Notes: a model not told the origin generated them from the sequence alone. Counted from the first letter of the stretch, positions 27,501 through 41,000 are shown. The stretch: 64,000 bases of DNA from Onchocerca lupi (GCA_028564675.1 JAOVVO010000200.1:52490-116489), one strand, 5' to 3'. Made by a program: numbers and translations.

Positions 27501-29511
27501 GTTCCTGAAATATTTAATTCAAAGATTAAAAAAAATATTAAACGAACTGGCTGCACAAATTTCAAATTTAGAAGCATGCAAATATCTCGAAATGAATGAC
27601 AGCTTTAGTCTTAGAGATGAATGAAATTGGAAATCCATTTTATTTTTGGACTTACCAAGCTATCAATAGCCGCTCATTTGCTTAAAAGAATATTTTTGTT
27701 GCAAGATTTTATCAGGATATTGCAGATACTGGTATCAATATCAAAGGGCAATATCTTTTAGATTCTAAGACATACCGTATTTTGCTACTTTGAATATCTG
27801 TTAGTAATAAAAATTCGCATTCTAAATAACCAAACTGATCAATAGACCATGGGAAACTTCAATTTTCAGCCCCCCTCCCCCCTCATTAGTTGTTTTTGAT
27901 AACGCATAACGCATAATAGAGAATATTTATTAACCATAATTTTTTTTCTCCCACTCTCCATTTATCTCACTCTCTAACTACAGATTTGCCATCTAACTGC
28001 CGATCAGCAAATAAATAAACCTGCATCGATGAGGATTACAACCCGTCGTTTTTGAGGTAAAACGGCAGCGAGAAATGGGCCCCAATGTCGTCGTTTATGA
28101 ACTGGGAAGGTATGTGCAGGATATTCGATATGTGGTCCATTGATACCAATAATATATTGCCATCGAATTGAACTGTCAAGTGCATTCGAATGTAAAACTA
28201 AATGCAAACGTGAAACTTTGCTAAATAATCAGTATTCTTTAAATCAAAAATCAGAAGCAAATATAATCATTAATTATCTTGGCTGTGAACTGTTAAGATT
28301 AATAAATAGCTGCCGATTTGCAAGTATAATATACTGCCATCGAATTACTTTGAATATCAAGCAAAGAAATATTCTCAGCTTTCAAAACTTCTAGGCCATA
28401 CCGTGATGAAATGTCTATGCATCCAAATTACAATACGACCGAAAATCACGCTACCTGATGTGAGATTTTTCTCGGCATAATACAAGAATTTTGATGGTTG
28501 TTTGCCTGATATAAAGCATGCGCTAGTCATGTTTACACGCGTACCAAATTGCTCTTCATAGCTTAAAACAACACAATTTAAAATGTTAGTTGATAGTAGA
28601 AAAAACTTTTTACGAGTTCTAATTTTTTCTAATGATTGCAAGAGAATGAGAAATGAATTAGAATATCACACATTACAAATTATTGAAAATGAAATGAGAA
28701 ATACTTTTCAAACAAACAGCAAAACAATAATGCTGACTGCAGCAAGAAAAGAATTAGAATTAGTCAAAATTTCTTCAGCTCAAAAGTGTCAAAAAAAAGA
28801 AACTTTCAGCTCATGTATAACACACCTCAAATATCCCGATGTAATCCGTGCACACTCCATCATTGATCTATAGTCTTGGAAAGTGATCCAATTTGGATGC
28901 GAATTGCTTAAAATATATTTCTTTGTTTCAGTCAATAAATTGAAATACTTGGCAAACTGCGCATCGAGCCGATTTGCTATATCACGTACCAGTGAGGAAT
29001 TCAGAGTTGCCCGCTTAAAATCCAAACCATCGATAACTGACTAGAAATTAATCACTAATCGACAAGTCAAACTATTCAATTGTTATGATACCATATTGAG
29101 AGTTTTAGGAATAACCAAACTTTTTATGTGTAATCCATGTATATTTCTAAATTTAATTTAATCCATATAAACTTCTAACTAATTACCGCTTGAAAAAGTA
29201 ACAAACGAAGTTGAAAATTTTTTATATATTCTTTATTTTTATTAAAAGAATAAATTCGAAATTCTATTTATTCAATAAATGAGACGAAAAATCATTTAAT
29301 AGCTTAACAAAAGTCATACCTGTATGACAGGTACACCGAGTAATTCATTAACTTGTAATCGATGTGCTTTGTATAATTGATCGACTGTAAAATGTGCAGC
29401 AAGTGTGATATAATTTTCACGAACGACATCCTGATGTTGCTGATACATTGCTGTGATTGTGATAAAAATCGTAATAACTGGTGCAATCACTCGAATCAGA
29501 TAAGGATGCAT
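18569..29511 (-). CDS. VWFA and Cache domain-containing membrane protein, CACHD1 ortholog
   Basis: Type I membrane protein related to calcium-channel alpha2-delta subunits; vertebrate CACHD1 modulates Cav3/Cav2.2 channels and has been reported as a Wnt/Frizzled cofactor. I place about 25 exons, from 29320-29511 (signal peptide MHPYLIRVIAPVITIFITIT) to 18569-18701 (stop). One short exon in the first Cache core, between 24639 and 25004, was not found. Domain order: N-terminal helical region (exon 2), RWQYIIGINGPHIEYPAHTF, VWFA (VVILIDAGTLLSDVHLAKAK; exons 4-7), two Cache modules (TAVIGMDLNLDIIADV; RRYIATSRGVMITYP; VTGPFLED; FAVVAMDVTVGFFAKLL), a cysteine-rich block (CECPCQCPLNCNTQC; DCMGILGCQWC; DECFGG), one membrane span (PVGPVAAGIMSVFLIMVITM) and a cytoplasmic tail with ESSDQGYSTM, matching the conserved CACHD1 tail. 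The VWFA metal site is degenerate (DAGTL, not DxSxS), as in vertebrate CACHD1. One intron appears to be GC-AG. Length about 1,275 residues, as expected. Confidence 0.92.
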
Positions 29512-31237
29512 TGGAATGAATATAGATTGATTATTAATGATAACAGATCAATGATACAGCATGCTGGTTTAATTCATCTTTTGGTAATACAAATCTTGCA
29601 GTCCTATTATCAATAATAATCAAATTTTTTCATTTTTTTTTTCAAATAAATAATTTGCCCCTCATTGACCCATTTCATACCTGAAATAATGAAATATTAT
29701 ATTACTTAATTATTTGAAAATTGAAAATCAAAAACAATCAAAATATAAATAGCAAGTTTATTTTTAAAATATTTTGAAATAATTATTCACAATTAAAACA
29801 ATATATTTAGTGTTCTTAATGACATAGAATAATTTATTATTCCCAAAGCTAAGAAATACTGATGATCTGAAATTGTTGTTTCTTCCTCACCTACATATAT
29901 CTTTTTCGTATTCTGAGAAACAAATTTACAAAAAAAGCATAATCAATTTTCAAATTAACGGAGAAAAAAATATTGATAAGCGAAGAATGATTTAAAAGTA
30001 TGCGATGGAAACAGAAATGAACATTAGTATAATAAAGTGATACGATTTAATATGAAATTTTGAAAAATTAATTTAAATGATTTATTTTTCATTCTGGTAA
30101 CTGATTATCAAAAAGAGCGCCTCGACTACTTAATTACTTAACTACTTAATTAAAAAGATATTTCGATAAAAGCGTGAAATAATCCATGCAATGATAATAT
30201 GAGTAATAAGAAAGTCATATTTATCAAAAGGTAGAATATAAAATTGGATGATAGCAAAAATAAAAGAATGAATTATCAATTAATCGAGTTATATATATAT
30301 ATATATATAAAATGATAATTCTTGCATTAAAATGAATGAAAGTCACAATGAAATTGTGTGAAGAATTGAGAAAAAAATCAATGAATTTTTAGCAAAATTT
30401 ATGACAAAAGTTGAAAATATTAGTGAGATAATAAAGAATATGGGATTTTCAAGATTTAAAATCATAAATAACAAAAGAAAGCTAAAAGAAATAAAGCAGA
30501 ATAGACAATTAAAAAAAAAAAAAAACGAAAAAATCGATTACAACACGCAACAATCTTACTTACACTTATAAGACGAGTTGTTGAAAATATCGGCCATCCG
30601 CAAAATATCATGCCGCAGTTGTATAAAGAGAGGTTAAAGGTCATGAGATGGACATGTGAGAGGTGTGAAAGATTCTTCATGGTTTTTTAATCTTGCTTGA
30701 TGTTCCTCCGATTTTTCTTCTCTCATCTATTTCAGAAAGGTCAAGGGAGATTAATTTCTATCCTTTGTTAATGACTCTTTGACCTTAATCTATCTATTGA
30801 TCTGTTCACTTTATGGGTTCAAATGAGAATTTATGTAGCTATAATTTTTGCTACACTTTTATTGCCTATAGTGGTAATAAGAAAAACTTTGCTTTTGTAA
30901 TAAAATTATCTTGAATTTTATTAAAAGAATGAAACAAATAGCCGATAATTAGAATTCGAAATATTAAATATTAATTACTAACAAATTTAAATTTATCGGA
31001 ATATGTTATTAATTTTAACCAACAAGTGTTCGGAATTTATCTCTGAAATTTTCTCGCGAAAATGATAGGAATCATAGTTTTACGAATGCTTGAATTACTG
31101 ATTTTGATTACGTGATATGCAAGAATGGCTAATATTTGCTGTTATCAATTTCTAATTTCAATTTAAAATATGAAATAATTTCATTTTGCATTCATTTATC
31201 TTCAAACATTCATTCCTAGTCGGCTGTTTCACTGAAA
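29512..31237. other. Divergent intergenic region between the CACHD1-type gene and the unknown + gene
   Basis: About 1.7 kb separating two genes transcribed away from each other, so it probably holds both promoters. An (AT)n tract lies at 30291-30309 and an A run at 30510-30524. No conserved element or RNA gene recognised. Confidence 0.5.
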
Positions 31238-34200
31238 ATGGCTCGTTCTATTGATGATTTGATTTTATGCATTTATTTCATTTATTCTTTTGCAATATTC
31301 TTTTTTGAATTTTATATTGCAAAAGTTTATTGAAATTATTTCAATTTTTATTAAATAATTTAAAAGTTGTATTAAATAACTCTTAATTCAATTTCCTAGC
31401 TATATTCAATTTGATTATTCGAATATATTGATATAGTTGTTTTGAATGATAATATCCTGATATTTTTTCATATAAATGAAAGAGATAGAATGAAAATTCT
31501 TTTTTTTTTGATTAAAAATTTCCTGAAATTTAATTTTACTTGAAAACCAAATTTTAATTTTTTATGATTTAAATTTTTTTCATTATTTTATTTTGTTATA
31601 AAACATTTAGGTACATTCACCAAAACATATCAGTCATATTACTAACATTAAACTGGAACCATACTCTGTTGTTACCGATATATCAACCGCTGATACTGAT
31701 TATACATCGATTGCATCGAATGAAAGTTTCAACAATGCTCCATATATGCTTGATGGTCAACCTGTTTGTGGACCGTGGTCTAAATCTACATTTTATCAAT
31801 TTTTTTCCAACAATTTTTCAACTTCAAAAACTTTTTCTTCGGAAATTTTCAATTTATTTCTGAAAATTATTTTCACCATATTTATCTCTCTTTAAAAAAT
31901 AAAAAAATAAAAAGTTTTATAGGTCAATAAAAAATCATTCAGAATCAAATCATATTCATCAATTAAAAAAATGTATCGAGAATGATATGAAGAAAAATTT
32001 TTGCGATGCAACAACGGATACTGCTATTCATAATGAAAATAAAATTAAATTCAGTAATAATTAATAATTTCTTGATTAATTAATTAAATTCTACTACAAT
32101 GAGAAACGCAATGATTATTGAATTGTTTGGAAAAAAAATGCATATAACATCATAATTATTGTTTATTTTTATCGTAATATTTTATTTATGATTATTTATT
32201 TCTGATACGATATATCGTTCACATTATACCTTCTATTTTAATATCTCCTGATATTTTTGAAAATTATGTGACATCTGCTTTAATGAAAAGATTAAGATTT
32301 GTTTATTAAACTATGCATTAAGACCTGAAATTTATGAAAATTTTTTTGAAAAATCCTACAAAAAATTGTATGAATATTGTTTACATCTCTCCCTTTTTTT
32401 GACATTTACTTTTCTTTTGCTTTCTAAAATTTTATTTCAGCCGTAAAATTAAAAAATTTCAACAATTTTACTTAATTAGTCAATTTTCAGAGCCATCAGA
32501 AGAAGTAAGCAGCAATAACGCTAAACTAAGCAGATGATTGAAATATTTTATAAATTTGGAAATTAATTTTTTCCAATGATTCTCAAATATTATTTTTTTA
32601 CCGAATTTTGCTCATCAAATTATATCTTCTCATTGAAATACTCGCCATTCTACTAAATCTCGACCTCAATTATGGTCACATTGTGCAGTATTCCTAATTA
32701 GCTTTCATCTAACATTTTCAGTTATCAGAAAATAATTTACATGAAAAAGGTGCCATTTCAATATGTGAACCAATGAATTATCGTATAGCTATGTTGAAAA
32801 GTGGTGAAATCTCGGTAAATTTGATTTGATTTATAAAGAGCAAATCATACTTAAAACAAGATTATGTGATACTTTAGATTAATACTAACGCTTACCAAAA
32901 GAACGATTGGAGGCCAAAAAATAAGTCTTAGGCTCTTTTTTCTACTATCCATGTATATTTTAGGATGGAACAGAATCAAAACATTCTGTTCAAATGATAA
33001 CCTCAATACTATCACCAAAAGAGCAGAATAAATTACATTTTGAGCAGTTTCAACAATAATTTACATCATTAGCTATGCTACTTGCTAACATAGTATAAAT
33101 AATTTGATTAAAAATTTTTACTTTATGAAATTGATAAATGATTAGTTTGAAAAGAAATATTAATAAGTTAAGTTATTTCATTGTTTTTTGTTTTGAATTA
33201 GTAAAATTTTCAATAAAATATTTGATAGCTTGGGACAAAAATTGAAGCAACTGGTGAATCATCTACTGATCAAGATTTAACTATCAACGAAACTGACAAG
33301 ATTAAAGTAAAAGTATTGGAAACGGTAAATATTATCACATCAATAAAGATGATGAATAGATAGAGAAAAGGAGTGAATGAATATTATTAAATGAAAATGT
33401 GAATTTCTTTAAAAAAAAAAAAAAAAAAACTGAATTGGCATCGCAGTGGTAAATTGGAGCTTTTTGGAAAATTCAAAATTTAAGTTTTATATTTAAAAAA
33501 AAAAAAATAGTTAGAAATGACTAGATGAAAAATCAAAAAATATTGATTTCAATTTTTAGATGCCAAATGTAACATTGCAATTAGCATCGCAGTCAATTAA
33601 ATCAAATGGAATTCATGATAGTATGGGCTTCTTCTTCTATTTGAATTGAAATTGTAGCTTTGAAGTAACTGAAAATAATTGAAAATAAAAGATTTGAAAA
33701 AAAATAATTTTTTGTAACATTTTAGAAATTAGTAATGAATTAATAACGCATAACTCTACATACGGTCAACGAAAATTGCCTACTTCATCTATTCCTTTTA
33801 TGGTAAGTTAATTACAAAAAAAAAAAAAAAAAAAAAAGCAAAAATGAAAAAAGTCTAATTTTTTTCCAGAATTTACTCGAATATTTAAACAAACAATGAT
33901 TTCATTAAATCTTGCTCTAATTTTAATCATCTTCGAAAAGTAATTCTAATTATATTTAAATAATTGAAAATTAATTCAGCAAATGAAAATTTAAATATTT
34001 TTGTTTGTCATTTTCTTTTAAAACTTTAATATATTTACATTTCTTTTTCTTCGTTTCGATTCGTTGTTGATGAATTATTTCATACATTAAACTCTTAAAA
34101 GTTGCAATAACATTACATAATTTTTTATTTATTATTATGATTAATTATTATTATCATTATTAACAATAATTACTATTAATTTCTGTAATTTAGGCTATGA

Positions 34201-34261
34201 AAACACAAAAATTGATGGATGCAACATATCAAACAGCTATCAGTCAAGGTTCATTTTTCCT

Positions 34262-34299
<38 letters not shown>

Positions 34300-34774
34300 T
34301 TTCTGTTTTTTCTTTTCGAATTAATTTTTGCAAGAATTTTAATCTTAATAGTTTCAATAAATGAATTAAAAAAATAAAAAATCTTCAAAAAAAATCATTC
34401 ATTTCTTTCTTGATCATATTTTACGTAATTTAATTAAGTTTTTCATGTATTTAACAAAAATTGGAAAATTATTGATTAATTACAATAATATATTAAATTT
34501 TCTTTAATTGTCTTTCAAATGATACCAATCATTCCATCCATTCAATAAAATTATCTTTTCAGAAGATATTCATTTGAAAACTGATTCAATAGAACAAGAA
34601 TGTGATAATAATTCAAATAATATCAATTTGATGAAGGAAAAATATACCAATGAATTAATGATTGGAATTGGAAAAATTCTACGTAAAGAGAATGGTGGAA
34701 TTGCTGCATTGTATAAAAATGCCTTAGAAAGACCTGATTCAAGATTTAGCAAAATTTTATATTCTATGCTATGA
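31238..34774 (+). CDS. Unrecognised multi-exon gene, Ser/Thr/Asn-rich product
   Basis: A chain of small exons with matching phases and good acceptors: 31611 onward (KLEPYSVVTDISTADTDYTS), 31922 onward, a 14-base exon near 32492-32505, about 32723-32815 (LSENNLHEKGAISICEPMNY), 32966 onward (DGTESKHS), about 33232-33325, 33561-33620, 33726-33801 (ISNELITHNSTYGQRKLPTS), 34195-34249 (AMKTQKLMDATYQTAISQ) and 34562-34774. The last exon ends in ENGGIAALYKNALERPDSRF and a stop, the best-conserved-looking part. A candidate first exon at 31238-31324 (MARSIDDLILCIYFIYSFAI) is hydrophobic, in phase and preceded by a possible trans-splice AG, but unproven. I recognise no domain. The product would be about 300 residues, polar, with short helical segments near the C-terminus. 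Several early exon ends are guesses. Confidence 0.6.
34264..34296. repeat. (CT)n microsatellite in the last intron of the unknown gene
   Basis: About 16 CT units between the exons ending near 34249 and starting at 34562. Confidence 0.85.
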
Positions 34775-37671
34775 TATAAATTTAAAGAAAATTTAAATTA
34801 AAGAAATTGATATGGAAAAACTAAAAAAATTTTTTAGTTTGAATATATTTCAATTCATATGATTCGTTTTAGATTTTTGATACATATAAAAATATCACTA
34901 CTAATTTCAAAGATTGTTATACAAATTAGATAGAAATCAAGACTTATTCGATATGATGTATATTTTTTGACAATAATACCGAAAACAACAAAAATCAACC
35001 AATTTTATTCAAAAATATTCCAAAATCGAATCACAGTAATGCTATTATACTTTGACTATCATACTAAAATCATTTAATTTAAATTAGTGGAAATATAAAT
35101 TAGCACAAAATAATATATGAATCTACTTGAGCGTTTCTTGTTGCTTTCTTCACATGCAGCATAAAAATAATTTTTCAAATAGATCAAGGAATCAGTTATG
35201 GAATTTAAAAATCGATAATAATAAATCAGAAAAAGCTATTAAAAATCATTTCACACAGTATGCACAATAAAAGAAAAGTTAAGAATATTGAAAATAAATT
35301 TCAGTAAATTTCTTCTGTTATTTTTATTAAATGGCGTAAATGAGCAATATTTCGGAGAAATTAGCTTTTCTTTCATTTTTTTTTCTCTTTTTTTTTTTTT
35401 TTTTTTCGCAAATGGATGACAAAAATTGATTAGCTTTTAACTGAAAATATTGGAATAAATTCTAATTCAAGCAAAAAGATTTCGAAAAAATTTTCGTGAA
35501 TTATTCATTGTATTTCTCGTACTGGGGATTAGAATTTCCAAAAAATAGCGAAATGATCAATTTCAATTACCATTTTTTCAAATAATTTGGTAATAATAAT
35601 ATAACCCACTGATATTCTCCTTTTACTCTTTTCTCCTTTATTCTTCCTATACATTCATCTTGGCTGTCAAGATGAAAAAAAAAACAAAACAAAAAATTTA
35701 AGATTTTCAATCATTTATTAATCATACATGAATACCAAACAGTAACTAAATATTTAATAATTGGAAATTACTATAAAGAATAAGTGATATCGGGCAATAT
35801 ACAACTTATTACTCTTAATTAATTTCTGTTTCCTAGAGTAAATCGATTAAAGTATTTATAAATCAACCTGAAAATATCTAAAATAACTGACGGATACAAA
35901 TAGTTTCATGTACATTTGTGCAATGATACATGTTCATGTCAGCTTTTCTTGCTTTTTCAGCCAAATCAAACATTATAAAATAAGCCAAGCAGATTTATTT
36001 TTGAAAGCCTAACATTTTTTTTTTTTTTTTTTTGTATTGTGAGGCTCATTTCTTTTTTACCTACCATTTCTATGATTCGATATTTCATGCAACTCGGAAA
36101 CAAAGCTTTCTATGCATAAAAGTTGACAAAAATATGCAGAATGGAAGAATTTGCAAATAAAACAAATCTAAATTCATATTTTCATCTTAAATAAAGGCAC
36201 TAAGAAGGATTGTGTGAAATTCATAAATAATTTCGATAAATTATCAGAAAAAAAAGACGGAAAAAATAAATTACATTTTTTGATAAAGAATGAATTTCAT
36301 ACACTTGATAAGAAGAAACAAATTGAATTTAAAGAAATAAAGAAATATCATTGAAAAGGAAAAAAGAATTATATAGTAAGACATTTTTATGAATTAATGA
36401 AAGCAACATTTTGGTCAAATCATTAACTTTCAGTTTAAAATTTATTTAAAAATTTGCAAAAATTAGAAATCTCCAAACTTCTTGCAACTAAGCATAAATT
36501 TGTTGTTAATGTTAATAATCGATTTCTTTGAAGTAATTGTATATATATTAAATTCAGTGATCAATTTATCAAAAGATAAAAAGAGGAAAAATGAGAAAAT
36601 TTATTTAAATAATCTTTTAAATTTGTAGTTAGGGAGCAAATTTCCGAATGAGATATGAAAAGTTTCAATTCAAACAAAAGAAATTTATCTATTAAGTTCT
36701 ACTTGGAAGTGATAAACGTTCGAATATTATTTCACTTTTAATTGATACCGAATGGATGTGACAACAAATATTGTCTGTTTTACGACATTTGGAATGAAAC
36801 CTGAAAAAGAACAATCTGATATTTCCATGCTGTGTAGTAATAACAAAGATCATAATAATTATCATTATCTTTTCCATATTGTTAGTCAAACAAGTTTCCA
36901 TTGTAGTTTGTAATATAAAGAAAACAATAAATATGATAATACTGTAGCAAAGAATTGCAATTCGCTGCTTTACACCAGTTTATTTCGTATGGTGCATAGC
37001 ATATTTCAAAGATAAGCAGCATATTTCATTTAAATTAAATAAAAAAAAAAATGATAAAAATCGCCTAAATTACAAGTTATTTTAATCAATTAAAATGATT
37101 TAAAAATATGGATAATCATTGAATACGGTTGCTTTTCTCCTCTCTTATCTCTTTCTTTCTTTTTTTTTTTTTGTTTAATTTTAATGAAATTTTAAAATCA
37201 AAATTTTTAATCAATTAATCAGCGGTGATTTAGAAATTCAAGATAAATGTGATTTACATATGATTTAGATATTTGATAAGTTGAAAGAAATTGATCATAG
37301 CCCAAGGGAATGATTGAATACGTATATAATAAAGAGAAATGTGGTGAACGGATCATAAGTAAGATCAGTTGACTTATTATTTTGTCTATCATTTCTTCAA
37401 TTCCTCGACTTTCTCATCATTTTCTCTTTATTCTGTTTTAGTAAATCTTCTTAACTGAATTAATTCTTTTTTTTTTTTTCGTTTTTAAGGTAGACATCAC
37501 TCAAATCTCCGAATTTTTTTAATGTATAAATTTTTGCTTTCATTACTATTAATTTATTTAATTTTATTTGTTTTTTTAATTACATTTATTCTTTTGTTTC
37601 TTTCTTTTTTTATTTTTGCAAATGAATGATTCGAAAAATTTTCATAACTAATTGCATGTTATCTTTTAATC

Positions 37672-37708
<37 letters not shown>

Positions 37709-37890
37709 GTTGTAGCTATTCTTGATATTCTTTTCCATTTCAACTTTTTCTCCGAGTTTAATAAATTTACTACTGCAAAAACATTTTTTCGTCAGACTTC
37801 ATACTTTCCACAAACATATACTTTTTTAATTAAAAAGAAAAAAAAATTATAAAGCTATGATGTATCAATATATCAATGAAGTTATTTATC

Positions 37891-37952
37891 TTTCATCTTC
37901 TATGCAATATTATAATATTGTAATTTAGTATAATATTGCATAGAAGATGAAA
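37891..37952. repeat. Perfect inverted repeat, 24-bp arms, 14-base loop
   Basis: The left arm 37891-37914 is exactly the reverse complement of the right arm 37929-37952; the arms contain TTCTATGCAATATTATA. The loop is 37915-37928. It ends 132 bases before the peroxidase ATG and about 98 bases before the likely trans-splice acceptor, so it lies in the proximal promoter or outron. It could form a cruciform in DNA or a strong hairpin in the nascent transcript. It may instead be a tiny element remnant; no flanking duplication is obvious. Confidence 0.9.
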
Positions 37953-38046
37953 ATGTATGAAACAAGGATTTTGATGGAAGTCAAAAGAAAGAAGGATTTT
38001 TATGAGAATATTTTGTAATTTTTGCATATTCATTATTCATAATTCT

Positions 38047-38061
38047 TTGATTTTCTTCCAG
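38047..38061 (+). promoter_or_regulatory. Probable spliced-leader trans-splice acceptor of the peroxidase
   Basis: TTGATTTTCTTCCAG, a pyrimidine-rich acceptor, ends 23 bases before the peroxidase ATG at 38085. No upstream exon is visible, which fits SL trans-splicing as is common in nematodes. Inference from consensus only. Confidence 0.45.
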
Positions 38062-38084
38062 GGACATAATTTGATTGAATTTAA

Positions 38085-41000
38085 ATGGTGCTGATATTTA
38101 CTTTATTAAATTTATTATTTGCCAGTGGGATTGTCATTCATGGTAACAAAAAGCACGTACGGCAACGTCGTAGTAGTATTCCATGTGGTATCAGTTTTAC
38201 GCCATGTTCACGAGTAGTGCTTCCATTTGGCCTTACATCAAATACCAGTTGTGAGATTTTTTGATTTTTTTTTTTGTGAAATAAATTTTCGAAGTTTGGA
38301 AATTTTAAATAAGTTAAAGAAAGTTATTGGTTCTTCCTCATTGATTTTTTAAAATCGCTACCAGAAATATCTCAATAATTTTGCAAAAAAAGAAAAACAT
38401 TTTTCATTCACTTTGAAAACATTATGTACTCGATAATTTTTTGAAATCCTGAGATGTATTGTAACATGAAAATCGATTTATAAATCTATTAGCTATATCC
38501 GACTACGTTCCTCATGGTCGTTCTGGCTAGTTTATACAAATAAAAATGTCCGCTCACTTACTTTCATCTGTGATGGTGTGGCAAGTAAAAAAAAATTAGG
38601 TATATATTAATATGGAAAAAATGTGACTGTTTGAATGCACCGTTGTTTTAAAAATTCAAATCAGTTCTTGAAGAACTTGAAACATTGTGTAACACGTAAT
38701 AACGAACATTAACATTTTTATTTATGTAGATTATTTGTCGACCAATATCTAGCAGTGAATCAATAACTGTTCACTTCACTTCGTGGAGTATTTTGGCGGG
38801 AAACATGTTTGTCCGTATTTTACGACTGTCTATTTCCATTATATAGTATTGCAAAATCATCATTTTATTTACAGTAAAATAGCGTGCCTCATTGCATAAT
38901 ATACAATAATTTCGAGAATTTTACATAATCCATAAAGATATTTCTATATATCATCCAATCGAAATCAAATAGATAATTTGATAACCTTAATAGTAAATAG
39001 ATTAAATATATGGATGAAAAAAAATCATCATCATAAGTTCTTTTTTTTTTTAATCTACTATTTTTCGGGAGGATGGAAAAATTGAATAGTAATATTTAAT
39101 CGTATTTGACGAAATTACAAAATTAAAATTATAAACACAAATTATAATGAAAATTACAACTTTTTACAGCAAATATTCCAATTGGATTTATTTTTCGAAA
39201 TTAATATTTAGAACGATATACATCTGGATATGAAAGATGCTTATTATGTTAACAGTAGTATAGGCGATAAGTTAAAAATTTAGTCAATTTATCATAAATT
39301 TGAGCCTTAATTAGCACTAGATTAAAAATGAATTTCAAAAATTTATGCAATATGTTCAAAAATTTCATGAAAATAACTGTGAAACATTCAGTTCCCACTT
39401 ACTTTTCATCGTCCTCTTGACAAATCATCAATTGCGAACCGATTGTATTTATTATTCCATTTTATTTAAATTTAACACTGTTTTTTTGATTTTTTTAATA
39501 AAATAGTATTTTCTCTTTTTTTACACCACTATTAATCTTATTTATATGTGACCATTCTTCACATTTTAATCTCTTTTTCTTGGAATATATTTGCATATTT
39601 TATTGAACTTTATTTTCGAAATTTATCACTACGTATTTAAAAAAAAAAAAAAAAATCGATCCTGATCACTAGTAAAATCAAAAGGAATTTAAATTCGAAA
39701 CTTTAAATATTTTTGGCTAAAAAAAGGAAAAAATGCTAGAAATGGAATGATACATAAATGAAGTTATTTTTTTTCTTTTCCATTTTCAAAATTTACAAAA
39801 AAATTTATAAAATATTTTTACCACTAACAAATATTTTCTAATCAAATCTTTGCAATAAATTCAAATTTAAATTCAATTTGGTCATTAAATTCCTTTCATT
39901 TCAGATGATAATAAAATACAAAGTCAACGAAGCCCATCAGAAGTACAAAGAAATCATACTGATATCATCAGATTGATCAATGATCAGAATATTGCCGCTG
40001 CTATTTACAAAGCAAAGGATGAAATTGATATGCTTTTCAGTGATACTGAAATTAAAATTTTCAGAAGCATAAACGGTATGGCCTTAAAGAATATATTGAA
40101 ATAATGCTAATTTTTTATAGAATTAAAAATTTAAAGTTGAAGTTGAATTGAATATATTTCTGTTTTAATTAAATATTGAAGTACGATCAAACAAGATAAC
40201 GATGAAATTATAATCGTTAAAGAAATCATCACATGTTATCTTTCATTTTAAAGCGTCTTACAACAACCTTTTCTTGCTGGTTTTTTTACTTATTCTTCAT
40301 TTATAAAATGCTGAAATATTTTGAACAAAATATTTACTAAAATCTAGTTAATTAGTTTAATTACTTTATTGATTCAAAGAAACTTTTTCATTTACTTCAT
40401 AAATATTTGATTAAATGAATTATTTTCATGTAGTAGAGCAAGGAATAATTAATTCTTGAATGAACATATTGATAATAATATAAATTTATATATCAAAAAT
40501 TTGCCATAAATTCTTCAGATTTATAAAAAAAAGAAAGAAAAGAACAAAATAGGTAAAGAAAAAAAAGAAAAAACGATGGAATGGAACATGAAAAAAAATT
40601 GGGTTGAATTAAGCAAAACAATTATTATTAAATTGCAAAAACAGAAATGTTTCACAAATAACTCAAAAATTCTTCAATTTAAGTATTTAAATATTTGGGA
40701 AGAGATCTCAGATCTGAAAGAATAGGTTAAGTCATCCCATGGTATAGTATCAATACTAAAAGCTTATCGCAAAATGTACTTATTGAATTTATTTAAAGCT
40801 CGATATTTTATCATGTTTAAATGCAGTGATAATTGGTTAATTATTCGATAACAAATTGTAGAATTTGATGGACTACCATCAGAAAGAGCATGGAATGCTA
40901 TTAATAAAATTAATCATTATTCCAAAAAACTTTCTTATTCTTCACAAATTTCCATTGTTGCAACTGAAAAATTATATGAGTAAGCCTTGTTTAATTTTCA

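Larger units (their letters stand above)
34775..38084. other. Intergenic, upstream of the peroxidase
   Basis: About 3.3 kb, AT-rich, between two rightward genes. It contains T runs (35391-35406, 36018-36033), an A run of about 27 at 37679-37706 and the perfect inverted repeat at 37891-37952. A leftward open frame at 36692-36901 has a hydrophobic N-terminal stretch but no other support. Confidence 0.5.

Noticed and set aside
28402..28454. Extension of CACHD1 exon 3 to a GT at 28401
   Set aside because: It breaks the frame into exon 4; the CAG|GTAGCG donor ending the exon at 28455 keeps it.
36692..36901. Leftward 69-residue frame with hydrophobic N-terminus
   Set aside because: No acceptor, no family resemblance, surrounded by non-coding AT-rich sequence; consistent with chance.
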